Shown here: positions 1 through 5,755 of the stretch, one piece after another
Position numbering within the stretch: position 1 is the first letter of the stretch
Layout: each line of letters begins with the position of its first letter
Assembly: GCA_031263945.1 (NCBI GenBank)
Contig: JAISEW010000240.1
Coordinates: forward strand, 1-5,755
Source: Gracilibacteraceae bacterium
GTDB taxonomy: Bacteria; Bacillota; Desulfitobacteriia; Desulfitobacteriales; Syntrophobotulaceae
Length of the DNA stretch: 5,755 nucleotides
Reading direction: 5' to 3'
Made by a program: the position numbers and the translations under genes
The notes under the pieces: generated by a model
Seen by the model: the letters and a program-made list of their open reading frames with translations, nothing else
The model's database searches: none
What the model was told of the DNA's origin: nothing

Positions 1-1137
1 TCAGCGCAAGCCCCTCTTTATGCGCTGTAAAAACGCGACGATGCCTGACGGTTTCGCGGCGGACGCCGCTGTGGCCGCCGGCGGCGCCGTTATTGACTGG
101 CCTGTGAGCCGGCCGGCTATTTCCAGCACCCGGCGCGCGTATTCCCCGTCCGGTTCGCACAGGAGCAGCGGATTCTGGTTTTTCAGCGATTGGGTCACTT
201 TTTTATCTTCATAGATCCATCCCAGCATTTCCGGATTGATCCGGCCCTGCATTTCCGGGTTGGCCTGGAAGAACTGTCCCGTGGCCCGATGGATCTTTTC
301 CAGGCATCGCCGGGCTTCGTCTTCAGAATCACAGCGATTGAAGACCATGAGCGGATTGAGCGGGCTGCCGCGCAAAGCGAGGGCTTTGGCCGCGGAATAA
401 GTATCCATCAGAGCGTGCGGTTCCGGTGTGGTGGTGAGGATGAGCGAGTCCGCCGCTTCCAGGAATTTGAGTACGAGTTCGGAAATACCGGCGCCCGTGT
501 CAACCACAAAGATATCAAAATCATCCTCCACGTCGGCAAATCCGGAAATAATACGGTTAAATCGCAGCAGATCCCAAGAAGTCAAAGAAGATATCCCGCT
601 GGAGCCTGGGATTATCTTCAGACCGCCGGGCGCCTCCGTGATCACGTCCCGCAGACTGCATTCCCCATTGAGCACATCGGTCAGGTTGCGCGGCGCGTTA
701 AGCTTCAGCAGCACTTCCACGTTGGCCATGCCGATATCGGCGTCGAGCAGCAGCACTCTTTTTCCCAGACGGCAGAGCGCCAGACTCAGATTGATGCTGA
801 GAGTGGTTTTGCCGACGCCGCCTTTGCCGCTGCCAATAGCTATGACCTGAGTTCGGTGTTCCCGCCGCTCCAGGCGCGGTATACTGACGCTCCAGATTTT
901 TTCCGCCGTCCGCCGGGCGACGACTTGAGCGGTCAGCGTATGGGCGCCGCTGGGGTGGAGAATGCGCAGCGCGGCGCCGACGGGGATCAACAGCAAATAA
1001 CCCTTGTGCAAAGGGATCTTTAAGTCGAGACGATCAGGAAAAACGCCGGCGATCCGCGTTCTGTAGATATCGCGATATTGCTCGCAGTCTGTTGTAAAAA
1101 CCAGCTTTCGTCCGGCTTGCAACCAATCTTCCCGCAT
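1..1137 (-). CDS. FlhG/MinD-like ParA-family ATPase with N-terminal YcgR-type (PilZN-like) domain
   Basis: A complete 378-residue protein. Residues 98-345 form a deviant-Walker ATPase of the MinD/FlhG group. They include a P-loop at 104-112 (GKGGVGKTT, with signature Lys105 and Lys110), a switch I LDADIGMAN (131-139), a Walker B/switch II FVVDTGAG (210-217), and TTPEPHALMDTYSAAKAL, which is more like FlhG than Soj or MinD. Family members dimerise on ATP at the membrane and control flagellar number or placement. Residues 1-88 are not part of that fold. The pattern YRTRIAGVFPDRLDLKIPL, then KG and PVGAALRI, resembles the beta-rich N-terminal domain of YcgR/YpfA. The FlhF-activating DQAxxLR motif usual near the FlhG N-terminus is not visible. 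An Ala/Pro-rich linker (350-363) leads to a basic amphipathic tail (364-378). The gene starts 10 bp after pyk, so it is probably co-transcribed with it. The ATPase class is secure. The N-terminal domain is recognised by eye, and a role in motility is inferred. Confidence 0.88.
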   Translation of the reverse strand: MREDWLQAGRKLVFTTDCEQYRDIYRTRIAGVFPDRLDLKIPLHKGYLLLIPVGAALRILHPSGAHTLTAQVVARRTAEKIWSVSIPRLERREHRTQVIAIGSGKGGVGKTTLSINLSLALCRLGKRVLLLDADIGMANVEVLLKLNAPRNLTDVLNGECSLRDVITEAPGGLKIIPGSSGISSLTSWDLLRFNRIISGFADVEDDFDIFVVDTGAGISELVLKFLEAADSLILTTTPEPHALMDTYSAAKALALRGSPLNPLMVFNRCDSEDEARRCLEKIHRATGQFFQANPEMQGRINPEMLGWIYEDKKVTQSLKNQNPLLLCEPDGEYARRVLEIAGRLTGQSITAPPAATAASAAKPSGIVAFLQRIKRGLR

Positions 1138-1140
1138 GGT

Positions 1141-1145
1141 TCCTC
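1141..1145 (-). promoter_or_regulatory. Ribosome binding site of the FlhG-like gene, short spacing
   Basis: The 10-bp gap after the pyk stop contains GAGGA, followed by only ACC before the ATG, so spacing is about 3 nt where 5-9 is usual. The same frame meets a TGA stop 18 bases upstream of the ATG with no other start codon between, so this ATG is the best start. A TTG at codon 6 is a weaker alternative. The short spacing and the close pyk stop suggest translation is coupled to pyk. Confidence 0.55.
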
Positions 1146-1147
1146 GC

Positions 1148-2878
1148 TTAAATCATCATGACCGCGCCCTCGTATACCACGCCGGTCAAAGCGTCAACCG
1201 TGAGCGTAACTCCGTTTTTCATATTGAGTACCGCGTCCTGGACGCCGACAATAGTCGGGATCCCAAATTGCAGAGCGGCGATGGCGGCGTGCGACGTCAG
1301 TCCGCCTGTCTCCACCACGACCGCGCCGGCTTTGGACATGACGGAAATATGCTCCATATCCGTGTAAGGGACGACGAGGATATCACCGGCCTGAAATTCA
1401 TCCGGGTCCAGCGAAGTATTGACTGTACCGGTATAACGCTCGCGGCCGATGCCCAGACCCCGGCCCAGGACATTGCCGACCACCTGCACCTTGATCAGAT
1501 TGGTGGCGCCTACTCTGCCCACGGGCACCCCGGCTGTCAAAACCACGACGTCGCCCGTTTTGACATATTTCTTCGCCAGGGCCTCGTTGACGGACACGGA
1601 AAGCAGTTCGTCCGTTTCGTGAATTTCCGGGATCAATACGGTAAAAACACCCCAATTGATGCTGAGACTGCGAGCCGTAGCCGCCAGCGGCGTCGCCGCC
1701 ACCACCGGCGCTTTGCTGCGGAATTTGGAGATCATGCGGGCCGTGATGCCGCTCTGGGTCGGGGTGATGATGGCGGAAGCGTTGAGATCCCGCGCTATGG
1801 TATTGCTGGCGTGACCGATGGCTTCGGCGACATTCGGATGATAAGATACCCGCGGCGTCTCTTTCTGAAACATGATCTCCTCTGTCCGGCAGGCTATCTT
1901 GGCCATGGTTTCCAGCGACTTGAGCGGATACATGCCGGCCGCCGTCTCCCCCGAAAGCATGATCGCGTCGGTCCCGTCGATGATGGCGTTGGCGACGTCG
2001 CTGGTTTCCGCCCTGGTCGGCCGCGGGTTGCGCATCATAGAATCAAGCATCTGTGTGGCGACGACGACAGGTTTTCCGGCGTCATTGCATTTGCGGATGA
2101 TTTCTTTTTGAAAGATCGGCACTTCCTCTACGGGGATCTCCACGCCGAGATCTCCGCGCGCCACCATGACGCCGTCGGACACCTCTATGATCTGGTCGAT
2201 ATTGGCGATCCCCTCGCGGTTTTCTATCTTAGCGATTATCTTGATGTTGGCGCCGCGCTGCTCCACCACCGTGCGCACTTCCAGTATATCGGCCGCTTTG
2301 CGGGTAAAAGAAGCGGCGATGAAGTCCACCTGCTGCTCGATACCGAAGATTATATCCGCTCTGTCTTTTTCTGTCAGCGCCGGCAGCTGGATGGTTACAT
2401 TCGGCACGTTCACGCCTTTACGCGATTTGAGTCTCCCGCCGTTCAGCACCTTGGTCAGTATTTCCCCGTCCCGGGCGGAGAGGACCGCGAGTTCGATCAG
2501 ACCGTCGTCCAGCAGGATACTGTCGCCTTCCTTCACATCCCGCCACAGATCGACATAAGTGACGGATACCCTGGAGACGGAGCCGATCTCATCTGTCAGA
2601 TCCAAGGTGAACTCCTGTCCGGCCGTGAGATCGACTCCGTCGTCTGCCATAAGGCCGGTGCGGATCTCCGGGCCTTTCGTGTCCAGCAGGATACCGAGGT
2701 CGCAGTCGGCCTTCAGCGCTTCCATGCGGAGCGTGTGTATCCGTTTCGCGTGCTCCTCATGGCTGCCGTGGGAAAAATTCAGCCGGGCGATATTCATGCC
2801 TGCCTCTATCATTTTACCAACAATTTCCGGCGGGTCGGAAGCGGGTCCCATCGTGCAGATGATTTTTGTCCGGCGCAT
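1148..2878 (-). CDS. pyk: Pyruvate kinase with extra C-terminal PEP-utiliser-like domain
   Basis: Cytoplasmic enzyme transferring phosphate from phosphoenolpyruvate to ADP, giving pyruvate and ATP, the last step of glycolysis. The 576 residues begin directly at the barrel (RRTKIICTMGPAS). Visible active-site elements are ARLNFSH (Arg32, Asn34, Ser36), LDTKGPEIRTG (Asp66, Lys68, Glu71), the signature IIAKIENREG with Lys217 and Glu219, ARGDLG (Asp243), VVATQML (Thr275) and MLSGETAAG. Glu71 sits at the position where Glu marks potassium-dependent enzymes. Residues from about 350 to 470 form the regulatory alpha/beta domain. Residues from about 480 to 576 are the extra C-terminal domain known from Bacillus enzymes, related to the mobile phosphohistidine domain, and it keeps GGLTSHAAI with His530. 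AAGGAGG at 2884-2890, 5 nt before the ATG, fixes the start. It lies 24 bp after gapA and probably shares its promoter. Confidence 0.97.
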   Translation of the reverse strand: MRRTKIICTMGPASDPPEIVGKMIEAGMNIARLNFSHGSHEEHAKRIHTLRMEALKADCDLGILLDTKGPEIRTGLMADDGVDLTAGQEFTLDLTDEIGSVSRVSVTYVDLWRDVKEGDSILLDDGLIELAVLSARDGEILTKVLNGGRLKSRKGVNVPNVTIQLPALTEKDRADIIFGIEQQVDFIAASFTRKAADILEVRTVVEQRGANIKIIAKIENREGIANIDQIIEVSDGVMVARGDLGVEIPVEEVPIFQKEIIRKCNDAGKPVVVATQMLDSMMRNPRPTRAETSDVANAIIDGTDAIMLSGETAAGMYPLKSLETMAKIACRTEEIMFQKETPRVSYHPNVAEAIGHASNTIARDLNASAIITPTQSGITARMISKFRSKAPVVAATPLAATARSLSINWGVFTVLIPEIHETDELLSVSVNEALAKKYVKTGDVVVLTAGVPVGRVGATNLIKVQVVGNVLGRGLGIGRERYTGTVNTSLDPDEFQAGDILVVPYTDMEHISVMSKAGAVVVETGGLTSHAAIAALQFGIPTIVGVQDAVLNMKNGVTLTVDALTGVVYEGAVMMI

Positions 2879-2883
2879 TTTTT

Positions 2884-2890
2884 CCTCCTT
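2884..2890 (-). promoter_or_regulatory. Ribosome binding site of pyk
   Basis: AAGGAGG, 5 nt before the pyk ATG, lies within the 24-bp gap after the gapA stop. It supports the chosen start and allows strong independent initiation within the shared transcript. Confidence 0.85.
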
Positions 2891-2902
2891 ACCGCTCCCC
2901 TA

Positions 2903-3913
2903 TCAATAGCCTTTGGCGGCGCAGTACTTCACGAGATCGATCACCCGGTTGGAATATCCCCACTCGTTATCGTACCAGGCAAATACTTTCAGCATATCGC
3001 CGCCGAGCACCATCGTGGAAAGACCGTCCACAATGGAACTGTGCGCGTCGCCGTTAAAATCACGGGAAACAAGCGGCAGTTCCGTATAGGCTAAAATGCC
3101 CCGGAGCGGGCCGGCGGCCGCGGCTTGCAGTTTGGCGTTTACTTCTTCCTTCGTCACTTTGCCGCTCGTGACGACGACCAGATCCACCAGCGAAACATTC
3201 GGGGTCGGCACCCGCACCGACAGCCCGTTCATTTTGCCTTGCAGCTCCGGCAGGACAAGAGACACAGCCTTGGCCGCGCCCGTCGTCGTCGGCACCATCG
3301 ACTGAAAAGCTCCGCGCGCCCGCCGCCAGTCCTTGTGTTCCAAGTCAAGGATACGCTGATCATTGGTAACGGAATGCGTCGTCGTCATCATGCCTTTTTC
3401 GATGCCGAACTCCTGGAGGATGACTTTGGCGACAGGGGCCAGACAGTTCGTCGTGCAGGAGGCGTTGGAAATAACATGATGTTTGGCCGGATCATATTTT
3501 TCTTCATTCACGCCCATGACGACGGTGAGGTCTTCTTCTTTGGCCGGAGCGGAAATGACCACTTTTTTCGCGCCCGCTTCCAAATGTTTGGCCGCGTCTT
3601 TGCGCGCCGTGAACCGTCCGGTGGATTCGATCACGATATCCGCGCCGAGTTCTTTCCAGGGCAGCGCCGCCGGTTCTCTCTCCGACAAAAGTTTAACGCT
3701 TTGCCCGCCCACTTTCATCACGCCGCCTTGTACTTCCACGTCTTCCGCCAATATGCCGTGCGTCGAATCGTATTTCAATAAATGCGCCAGCAAATCGGCG
3801 GCGCCCAGATCGTTTACGGCTACGACCTCAATATCGCCGGGCGAAGACAGGATTGCCCGCAAACACAACCGCCCGATTCTGCCAAACCCGTTGATAGCCA
3901 CCTTTGTCGCCAT
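2903..3913 (-). CDS. gapA: Glyceraldehyde-3-phosphate dehydrogenase, NAD-type
   Basis: Converts glyceraldehyde 3-phosphate, phosphate and NAD+ to 1,3-bisphosphoglycerate and NADH in the cytoplasm. It is a full-length type I enzyme (336 residues). The Rossmann N-terminus is VAINGFGRIGRL, with Asp35 in AVNDLG, the residue that contacts the adenosine ribose in NAD-specific forms. The catalytic segment is SNASCTTNC with Cys153, the base is His180 in THSVTNDQ, and the phosphate-site segment VPTTTGAAKA and the C-terminal WYDNEWGYSNRV are intact. The coenzyme-selectivity segment reads ILDLEHKDW. Leu191 is kept, but the usual following Pro (Leu187-Pro188 in the Bacillus enzyme) is Glu192. An acidic residue there should disfavour NADP, so a glycolytic GapA role is likelier than a gluconeogenic GapB role, though this is inferred. 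It is the first gene of the apparent gapA-pyk-FlhG-like unit. No cggR-like regulator gene lies directly upstream. Confidence 0.97.
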   Translation of the reverse strand: MATKVAINGFGRIGRLCLRAILSSPGDIEVVAVNDLGAADLLAHLLKYDSTHGILAEDVEVQGGVMKVGGQSVKLLSEREPAALPWKELGADIVIESTGRFTARKDAAKHLEAGAKKVVISAPAKEEDLTVVMGVNEEKYDPAKHHVISNASCTTNCLAPVAKVILQEFGIEKGMMTTTHSVTNDQRILDLEHKDWRRARGAFQSMVPTTTGAAKAVSLVLPELQGKMNGLSVRVPTPNVSLVDLVVVTSGKVTKEEVNAKLQAAAAGPLRGILAYTELPLVSRDFNGDAHSSIVDGLSTMVLGGDMLKVFAWYDNEWGYSNRVIDLVKYCAAKGY

Positions 3914-3921
3914 GGTATTTT

Positions 3922-3927
3922 CCTCCT
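3922..3927 (-). promoter_or_regulatory. Ribosome binding site of gapA
   Basis: A consensus AGGAGG ends 8 nt before the ATG, in an A/T-rich setting. It fixes the start at MATKVAINGFG, the normal N-terminus of the family. Confidence 0.85.
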
Positions 3928-3962
3928 AAAATGTTTTATTCAGGAAACAGCCCCTTGGGACC

Positions 3963-3983
3963 TGTGCAACGATAATTTGCACA
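3963..3983 (-). promoter_or_regulatory. Perfect 7+7 dyad, candidate operator upstream of gapA
   Basis: TGTGCAA and TTGCACA form an exact inverted repeat with a 7-base spacer, centred at 3973 and about 60 bp before the gapA ATG. It covers the predicted -10 hexamer, the position expected of a repressor site. The half-site spacing does not fit the CRP (TGTGA-n6-TCACA) or Rex patterns, and the sequence does not resemble the CggR operator as I know it. The binding protein is unknown. It could also act as a weak RNA hairpin if transcription starts further upstream. Confidence 0.45.
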
Positions 3984-3997
3984 AATCCTTGCGTTAA
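3969..3997 (-). promoter_or_regulatory. Possible sigma-A promoter of gapA-pyk-FlhG-like unit
   Basis: TTAACG (3992-3997) and TATCGT (3969-3974) are separated by exactly 17 bases. Each matches the -35 and -10 consensus at four of six positions. Transcription would start near 3962 and give a leader of about 50 nt. The match is moderate and was found by eye. Its support comes from correct spacing, the AT-rich surroundings in otherwise GC-rich DNA, and the overlapping dyad. Confidence 0.35.
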
Positions 3998-4032
3998 CTA
4001 TGTTATTTTCGCTTTTTGCCGCCGAATTCCTG

Positions 4033-4069
4033 CCGCCGCGGCAGTAAAATACATGCCGCGAGACGGCGG
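4033..4069 (-). repeat. GC-rich inverted repeat between larB and gapA
   Basis: On the minus strand CCGCCG (4069-4064) pairs with CGGCGG (4038-4033), and CGGCA (4058-4054) pairs with TGCCG (4043-4039). The left arm has a 5-base bulge, and a further GTA/TAC pairing is possible inside the loop. It lies 21 bp past the larB stop, where a terminator would be expected, but no T-run follows it. The T-rich stretches lie before it instead. It may slow or end upstream transcription with help from other factors, or protect a 3' end. A classical intrinsic terminator is not supported. Confidence 0.4.
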
Positions 4070-4090
4070 AAAAAAGACTCGGAAAAAGAT

Positions 4091-4846
4091 TCACTGCTCC
4101 GTTGTCTCGTTCATGTTGATGAGCGCCGCCGCGTATCCGGCGCCGAAGCCGTTGTCGATATTGACCACCGTGACGCCGGTGGCGCAGCTGTTTAACATGG
4201 CCAGCAAAGGCGCCAGCCCCTGAAAATTCGCCCCGTAACCTACGCTGGTCGGCACGGCGATGACCGGTCGGGGCACGAGTCCGGCCACCACGCTCGGCAA
4301 AGCGCCGTCCATGCCGGCCGCCACGATCACCACCCGCGCGGCTTGCAGCAGATCGATATGGGCCATCAGCCGGTGCAGGCCGGCCACGCCGACGTCAGCC
4401 AGCGATTCGGCCCGGCAGCCCATGGCTCTGGCGGTGATCAGCGCCTCCTCCGCCACGGGCCAGTCCGCGGTGCCGGCGGAAACGACCAAGACATTGCCCT
4501 GCTCGCGCCGCTGCTCTCCCGGCAACAATATGAGACGGGAAATAGGATAGTATACGGCGTCCGGCAAAGCGTCCCGCACCGCGGCGAAAATTTCCCCGCT
4601 CGCCCGCGTAGCCAAAATATTCCCGCCGCCCGCGCGGCGCAGTTCCCGCGCGATGGCGGTCACCTGCTCCGCTGATTTGCCGGGGCAGTAGATCGCTTCC
4701 GCAAAACCCTTGCGGTAACGGCGATGCGTGTCCACGAGCGCGAATCCCATATCGCTGTAGTAGAGCGCGCGCAGTTCCCGCTCCGCGGCCGCGGCTTCCA
4801 GTTCGCCGTCTCGCACTTTTTGCAGAATATTCAGGATATTATCCAT
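4091..4846 (-). CDS. larB: LarB, pyridinium-3,5-biscarboxylate mononucleotide synthase (nickel-pincer cofactor)
   Basis: LarB carboxylates the pyridinium ring of nicotinic acid adenine dinucleotide and splits off AMP, giving the biscarboxylate mononucleotide. LarE and LarC then sulfurate it and insert nickel to make the cofactor of lactate racemase LarA. The 251 residues match the family length. The C-terminal half is the PurE-like domain, with LADVGVAGLHRL (149-160), AAGMDGALPSVVAGLV (176-191), VIAVPTSVGYGANFQG (195-210) and MLNSCATGVTVVNIDNGFGAGY (218-238). Cys221 sits in the NSCA motif at the position of the Lactobacillus LarB cysteine that attacks the substrate ring. The ATG at 4846 is chosen because the family-like N-terminus MDNILNILQKVRDGE begins there. 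Reading further upstream only runs through the peptidase gene in another frame. No larA, larC or larE is visible. A different PurE-like carboxylase role is possible but less likely. Confidence 0.93.
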   Translation of the reverse strand: MDNILNILQKVRDGELEAAAAERELRALYYSDMGFALVDTHRRYRKGFAEAIYCPGKSAEQVTAIARELRRAGGGNILATRASGEIFAAVRDALPDAVYYPISRLILLPGEQRREQGNVLVVSAGTADWPVAEEALITARAMGCRAESLADVGVAGLHRLMAHIDLLQAARVVIVAAGMDGALPSVVAGLVPRPVIAVPTSVGYGANFQGLAPLLAMLNSCATGVTVVNIDNGFGAGYAAALINMNETTEQ

Positions 4847-4848
4847 CT

Positions 4849-5755
4849 TTACTCCGCTTCCAGGCAGCGGATGAGCAAATCGCGCGCCATGAGGATATCC
4901 GCTTTGGCTGCCGTTTCCGCCGGACTGTGGATGTAGCGCGTCGGCACGGCTAGGCCGGCGGTGGCTACGCCGCCGCGGGAGAGGTGGACGGGGCCGGCGT
5001 CCGTTCCACCCTTGTCGATGATCTCCCACTGAAAAGGAATGCCGGCGTCCCGCGCCAACGCCGCTACCGCCTCCCGGCGTTCGGGCGCGATGATCACGCT
5101 GCGGTCCATGACTTTAATGGCGGGCCCGCCGCCCAGGCGCAGCGTGACCACCGGATTGCGCGGTATATCGTCGGCGACGGTGGCGTCGACGATATAGGCC
5201 ATATCCGGTTCCAAGGCGAAAGCCGCCGTCCGGGCGCCGCGCAGCCCCACCTCTTCCTGCACCGAAAAAACAAAGTGCAGGTCATGCCGGGACTGGACGC
5301 GCCGCAGGGTCTCCAGGAGGATAAAACAGCCGGCGCGGTCGTCCAGCGCTTTACCGGAAACCGTGTCCGCGGTCTCGGTCATCTCTACCCCCAATACGGC
5401 CATATCGCCGGGGCCGACGCCGCGGGCGGCGACGGCCTCCGCCCCGAGACCGGCGTCCAGATAAAACCGGCGGGTTTCCTTTTTATCCTGGCCGGGTTCC
5501 GTATACTGGCGGGCCAGCACCGCCGCGAGCCCGGACTGAAAACGCAGGCGCTGCCCTTCCAACCGCTCGGCGTGAAAACCGCCGACCGGCGCGAAACGCA
5601 TGAATCCGTTATCATCGATATGTGTCACCATCACGCCGATTTCATCCATATGCGCGCAAACCATGACCCGCCGGCCGGTCGGCGCGGCCGCGGCCCGGCG
5701 CGACACTATCAGGTTACCAAGCGTGTCTTCCCGCGTTTCGTCAGCGTAAGGCGCG
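4849..5755 (-). CDS. M42-family metallo-aminopeptidase, 5' end beyond window
   Basis: Cytoplasmic di-metal aminopeptidase of the glutamyl aminopeptidase/TET/FrvX group, which trims peptides and usually forms a dodecameric cage. Some relatives were misnamed endoglucanase CelM. The visible 301 residues run open to the window edge, starting APYADETREDTLGNLIV. This matches the region just before the first metal ligand, so roughly 30-50 N-terminal residues are missing. A GTG at 5706 in the same frame is internal, not the start. Metal and catalytic elements are all present: AHMDEIG (His35 of the fragment), GKALDDRAG (Asp138/139), the catalytic pair in SVQEEVGLRGA (Glu167, Glu168), IVDATVADD (Asp190), and RYIHSPAE (His276), preceded by GGTDAGP. 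larB begins two bases after the stop, so the two genes are co-transcribed. Exact substrate preference cannot be read from the sequence. Confidence 0.93.
   Translation of the reverse strand, partial: APYADETREDTLGNLIVSRRAAAAPTGRRVMVCAHMDEIGVMVTHIDDNGFMRFAPVGGFHAERLEGQRLRFQSGLAAVLARQYTEPGQDKKETRRFYLDAGLGAEAVAARGVGPGDMAVLGVEMTETADTVSGKALDDRAGCFILLETLRRVQSRHDLHFVFSVQEEVGLRGARTAAFALEPDMAYIVDATVADDIPRNPVVTLRLGGGPAIKVMDRSVIIAPERREAVAALARDAGIPFQWEIIDKGGTDAGPVHLSRGGVATAGLAVPTRYIHSPAETAAKADILMARDLLIRCLEAE
4852..4855 (-). promoter_or_regulatory. Ribosome binding site of larB inside the peptidase gene end
   Basis: GGAG lies in the last codons of the peptidase, 5 nt before the larB ATG, and the peptidase TAA falls between them. 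This decides the larB start at 4846 over the longer open frame, and implies translation coupled to the peptidase. Confidence 0.65.

Noticed and set aside
190..1023. A 277-codon plus-strand open frame opposite the FlhG-like gene
   Set aside because: It is complementary to a well-supported ATPase and its low-complexity His/Arg/Gln-rich translation matches no family I recognise.
1136..3094. A 652-codon open frame on the plus strand opposite pyk and the end of gapA
   Set aside because: It lies antisense to two clear metabolic genes and crosses their boundary. It has no recognisable domain, is very rich in His, Arg and Asp as expected from complementary GC-rich codons, and lacks a convincing ribosome binding site.
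3947..3965. Small imperfect hairpin (ACAG/CTGT plus CCC/GGG) in the predicted gapA leader
   Set aside because: It has only seven pairs with a 2-base bulge, no T-run and no known riboswitch features, and it overlaps the stronger dyad. It is too weak to call a regulatory RNA.
3914..4090. A riboswitch or small RNA in the gap between larB and gapA
   Set aside because: I could not recognise any known riboswitch core or a terminator/antiterminator pair. Only the dyad, the candidate promoter and the inverted repeat stand out.
4847..5029. A 61-residue N-terminal extension of LarB
   Set aside because: The added residues are an Arg/Pro/His-rich out-of-frame reading of the peptidase gene. The LarB family N-terminus and a ribosome binding site both point to 4846.
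5704..5706. GTG as the start of the M42 peptidase
   Set aside because: The frame stays open to the window edge and the upstream codons (APYADETREDTLGNLI) match the conserved peptidase region before the first metal ligand, so the true start lies outside.

Overview
All five genes lie on the minus strand, so transcription runs from high to low coordinates. The DNA is moderately GC-rich and tightly packed, and strong AGGAGG-type ribosome binding sites are present. The 576-residue pyruvate kinase carries the extra C-terminal PEP-utiliser-like domain typical of Bacillota. Together with an M42 aminopeptidase and a LarB, this points to an anaerobic or fermentative Bacillota. A Negativicutes- or Clostridia-like lineage is a guess from protein style, not a demonstrated assignment.

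Layout in order of transcription. (1) At the right edge is an M42-family metallo-aminopeptidase whose N-terminus lies outside the window. (2) Two bases after its stop is larB, the first enzyme of nickel-pincer nucleotide (lactate racemase cofactor) synthesis. No other lar gene is visible. (3) A 177-bp intergenic region holds a GC-rich inverted repeat, a plausible promoter, and a perfect 7+7 dyad overlapping the predicted -10 box. (4) gapA (NAD-type glyceraldehyde-3-phosphate dehydrogenase) follows. (5) pyk (pyruvate kinase) starts 24 bp later. (6) A MinD/FlhG-type ATPase starts 10 bp after pyk, and its stop codon is the first codon of the window.

gapA and pyk are the oxidative and the last ATP-yielding steps of lower glycolysis and look co-transcribed. 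The most unusual element is the third member of this unit. It is a deviant-Walker ATPase of the FlhG (YlxH/FleN) type, but it begins with a roughly 88-residue segment resembling the N-terminal domain of YcgR/YpfA flagellar-brake proteins. The sequence switches to the ATPase just after an Arg-rich motif like the one that opens the c-di-GMP-binding PilZ domain in those proteins. It also ends in a short basic amphipathic segment resembling a MinD-type membrane anchor. A motility or polarity-type ATPase with a flagellar-brake-like head, placed at the end of a glycolytic operon, is the item here most worth following up. No RNA genes, CRISPR arrays, insertion sequences or attachment sites were seen.
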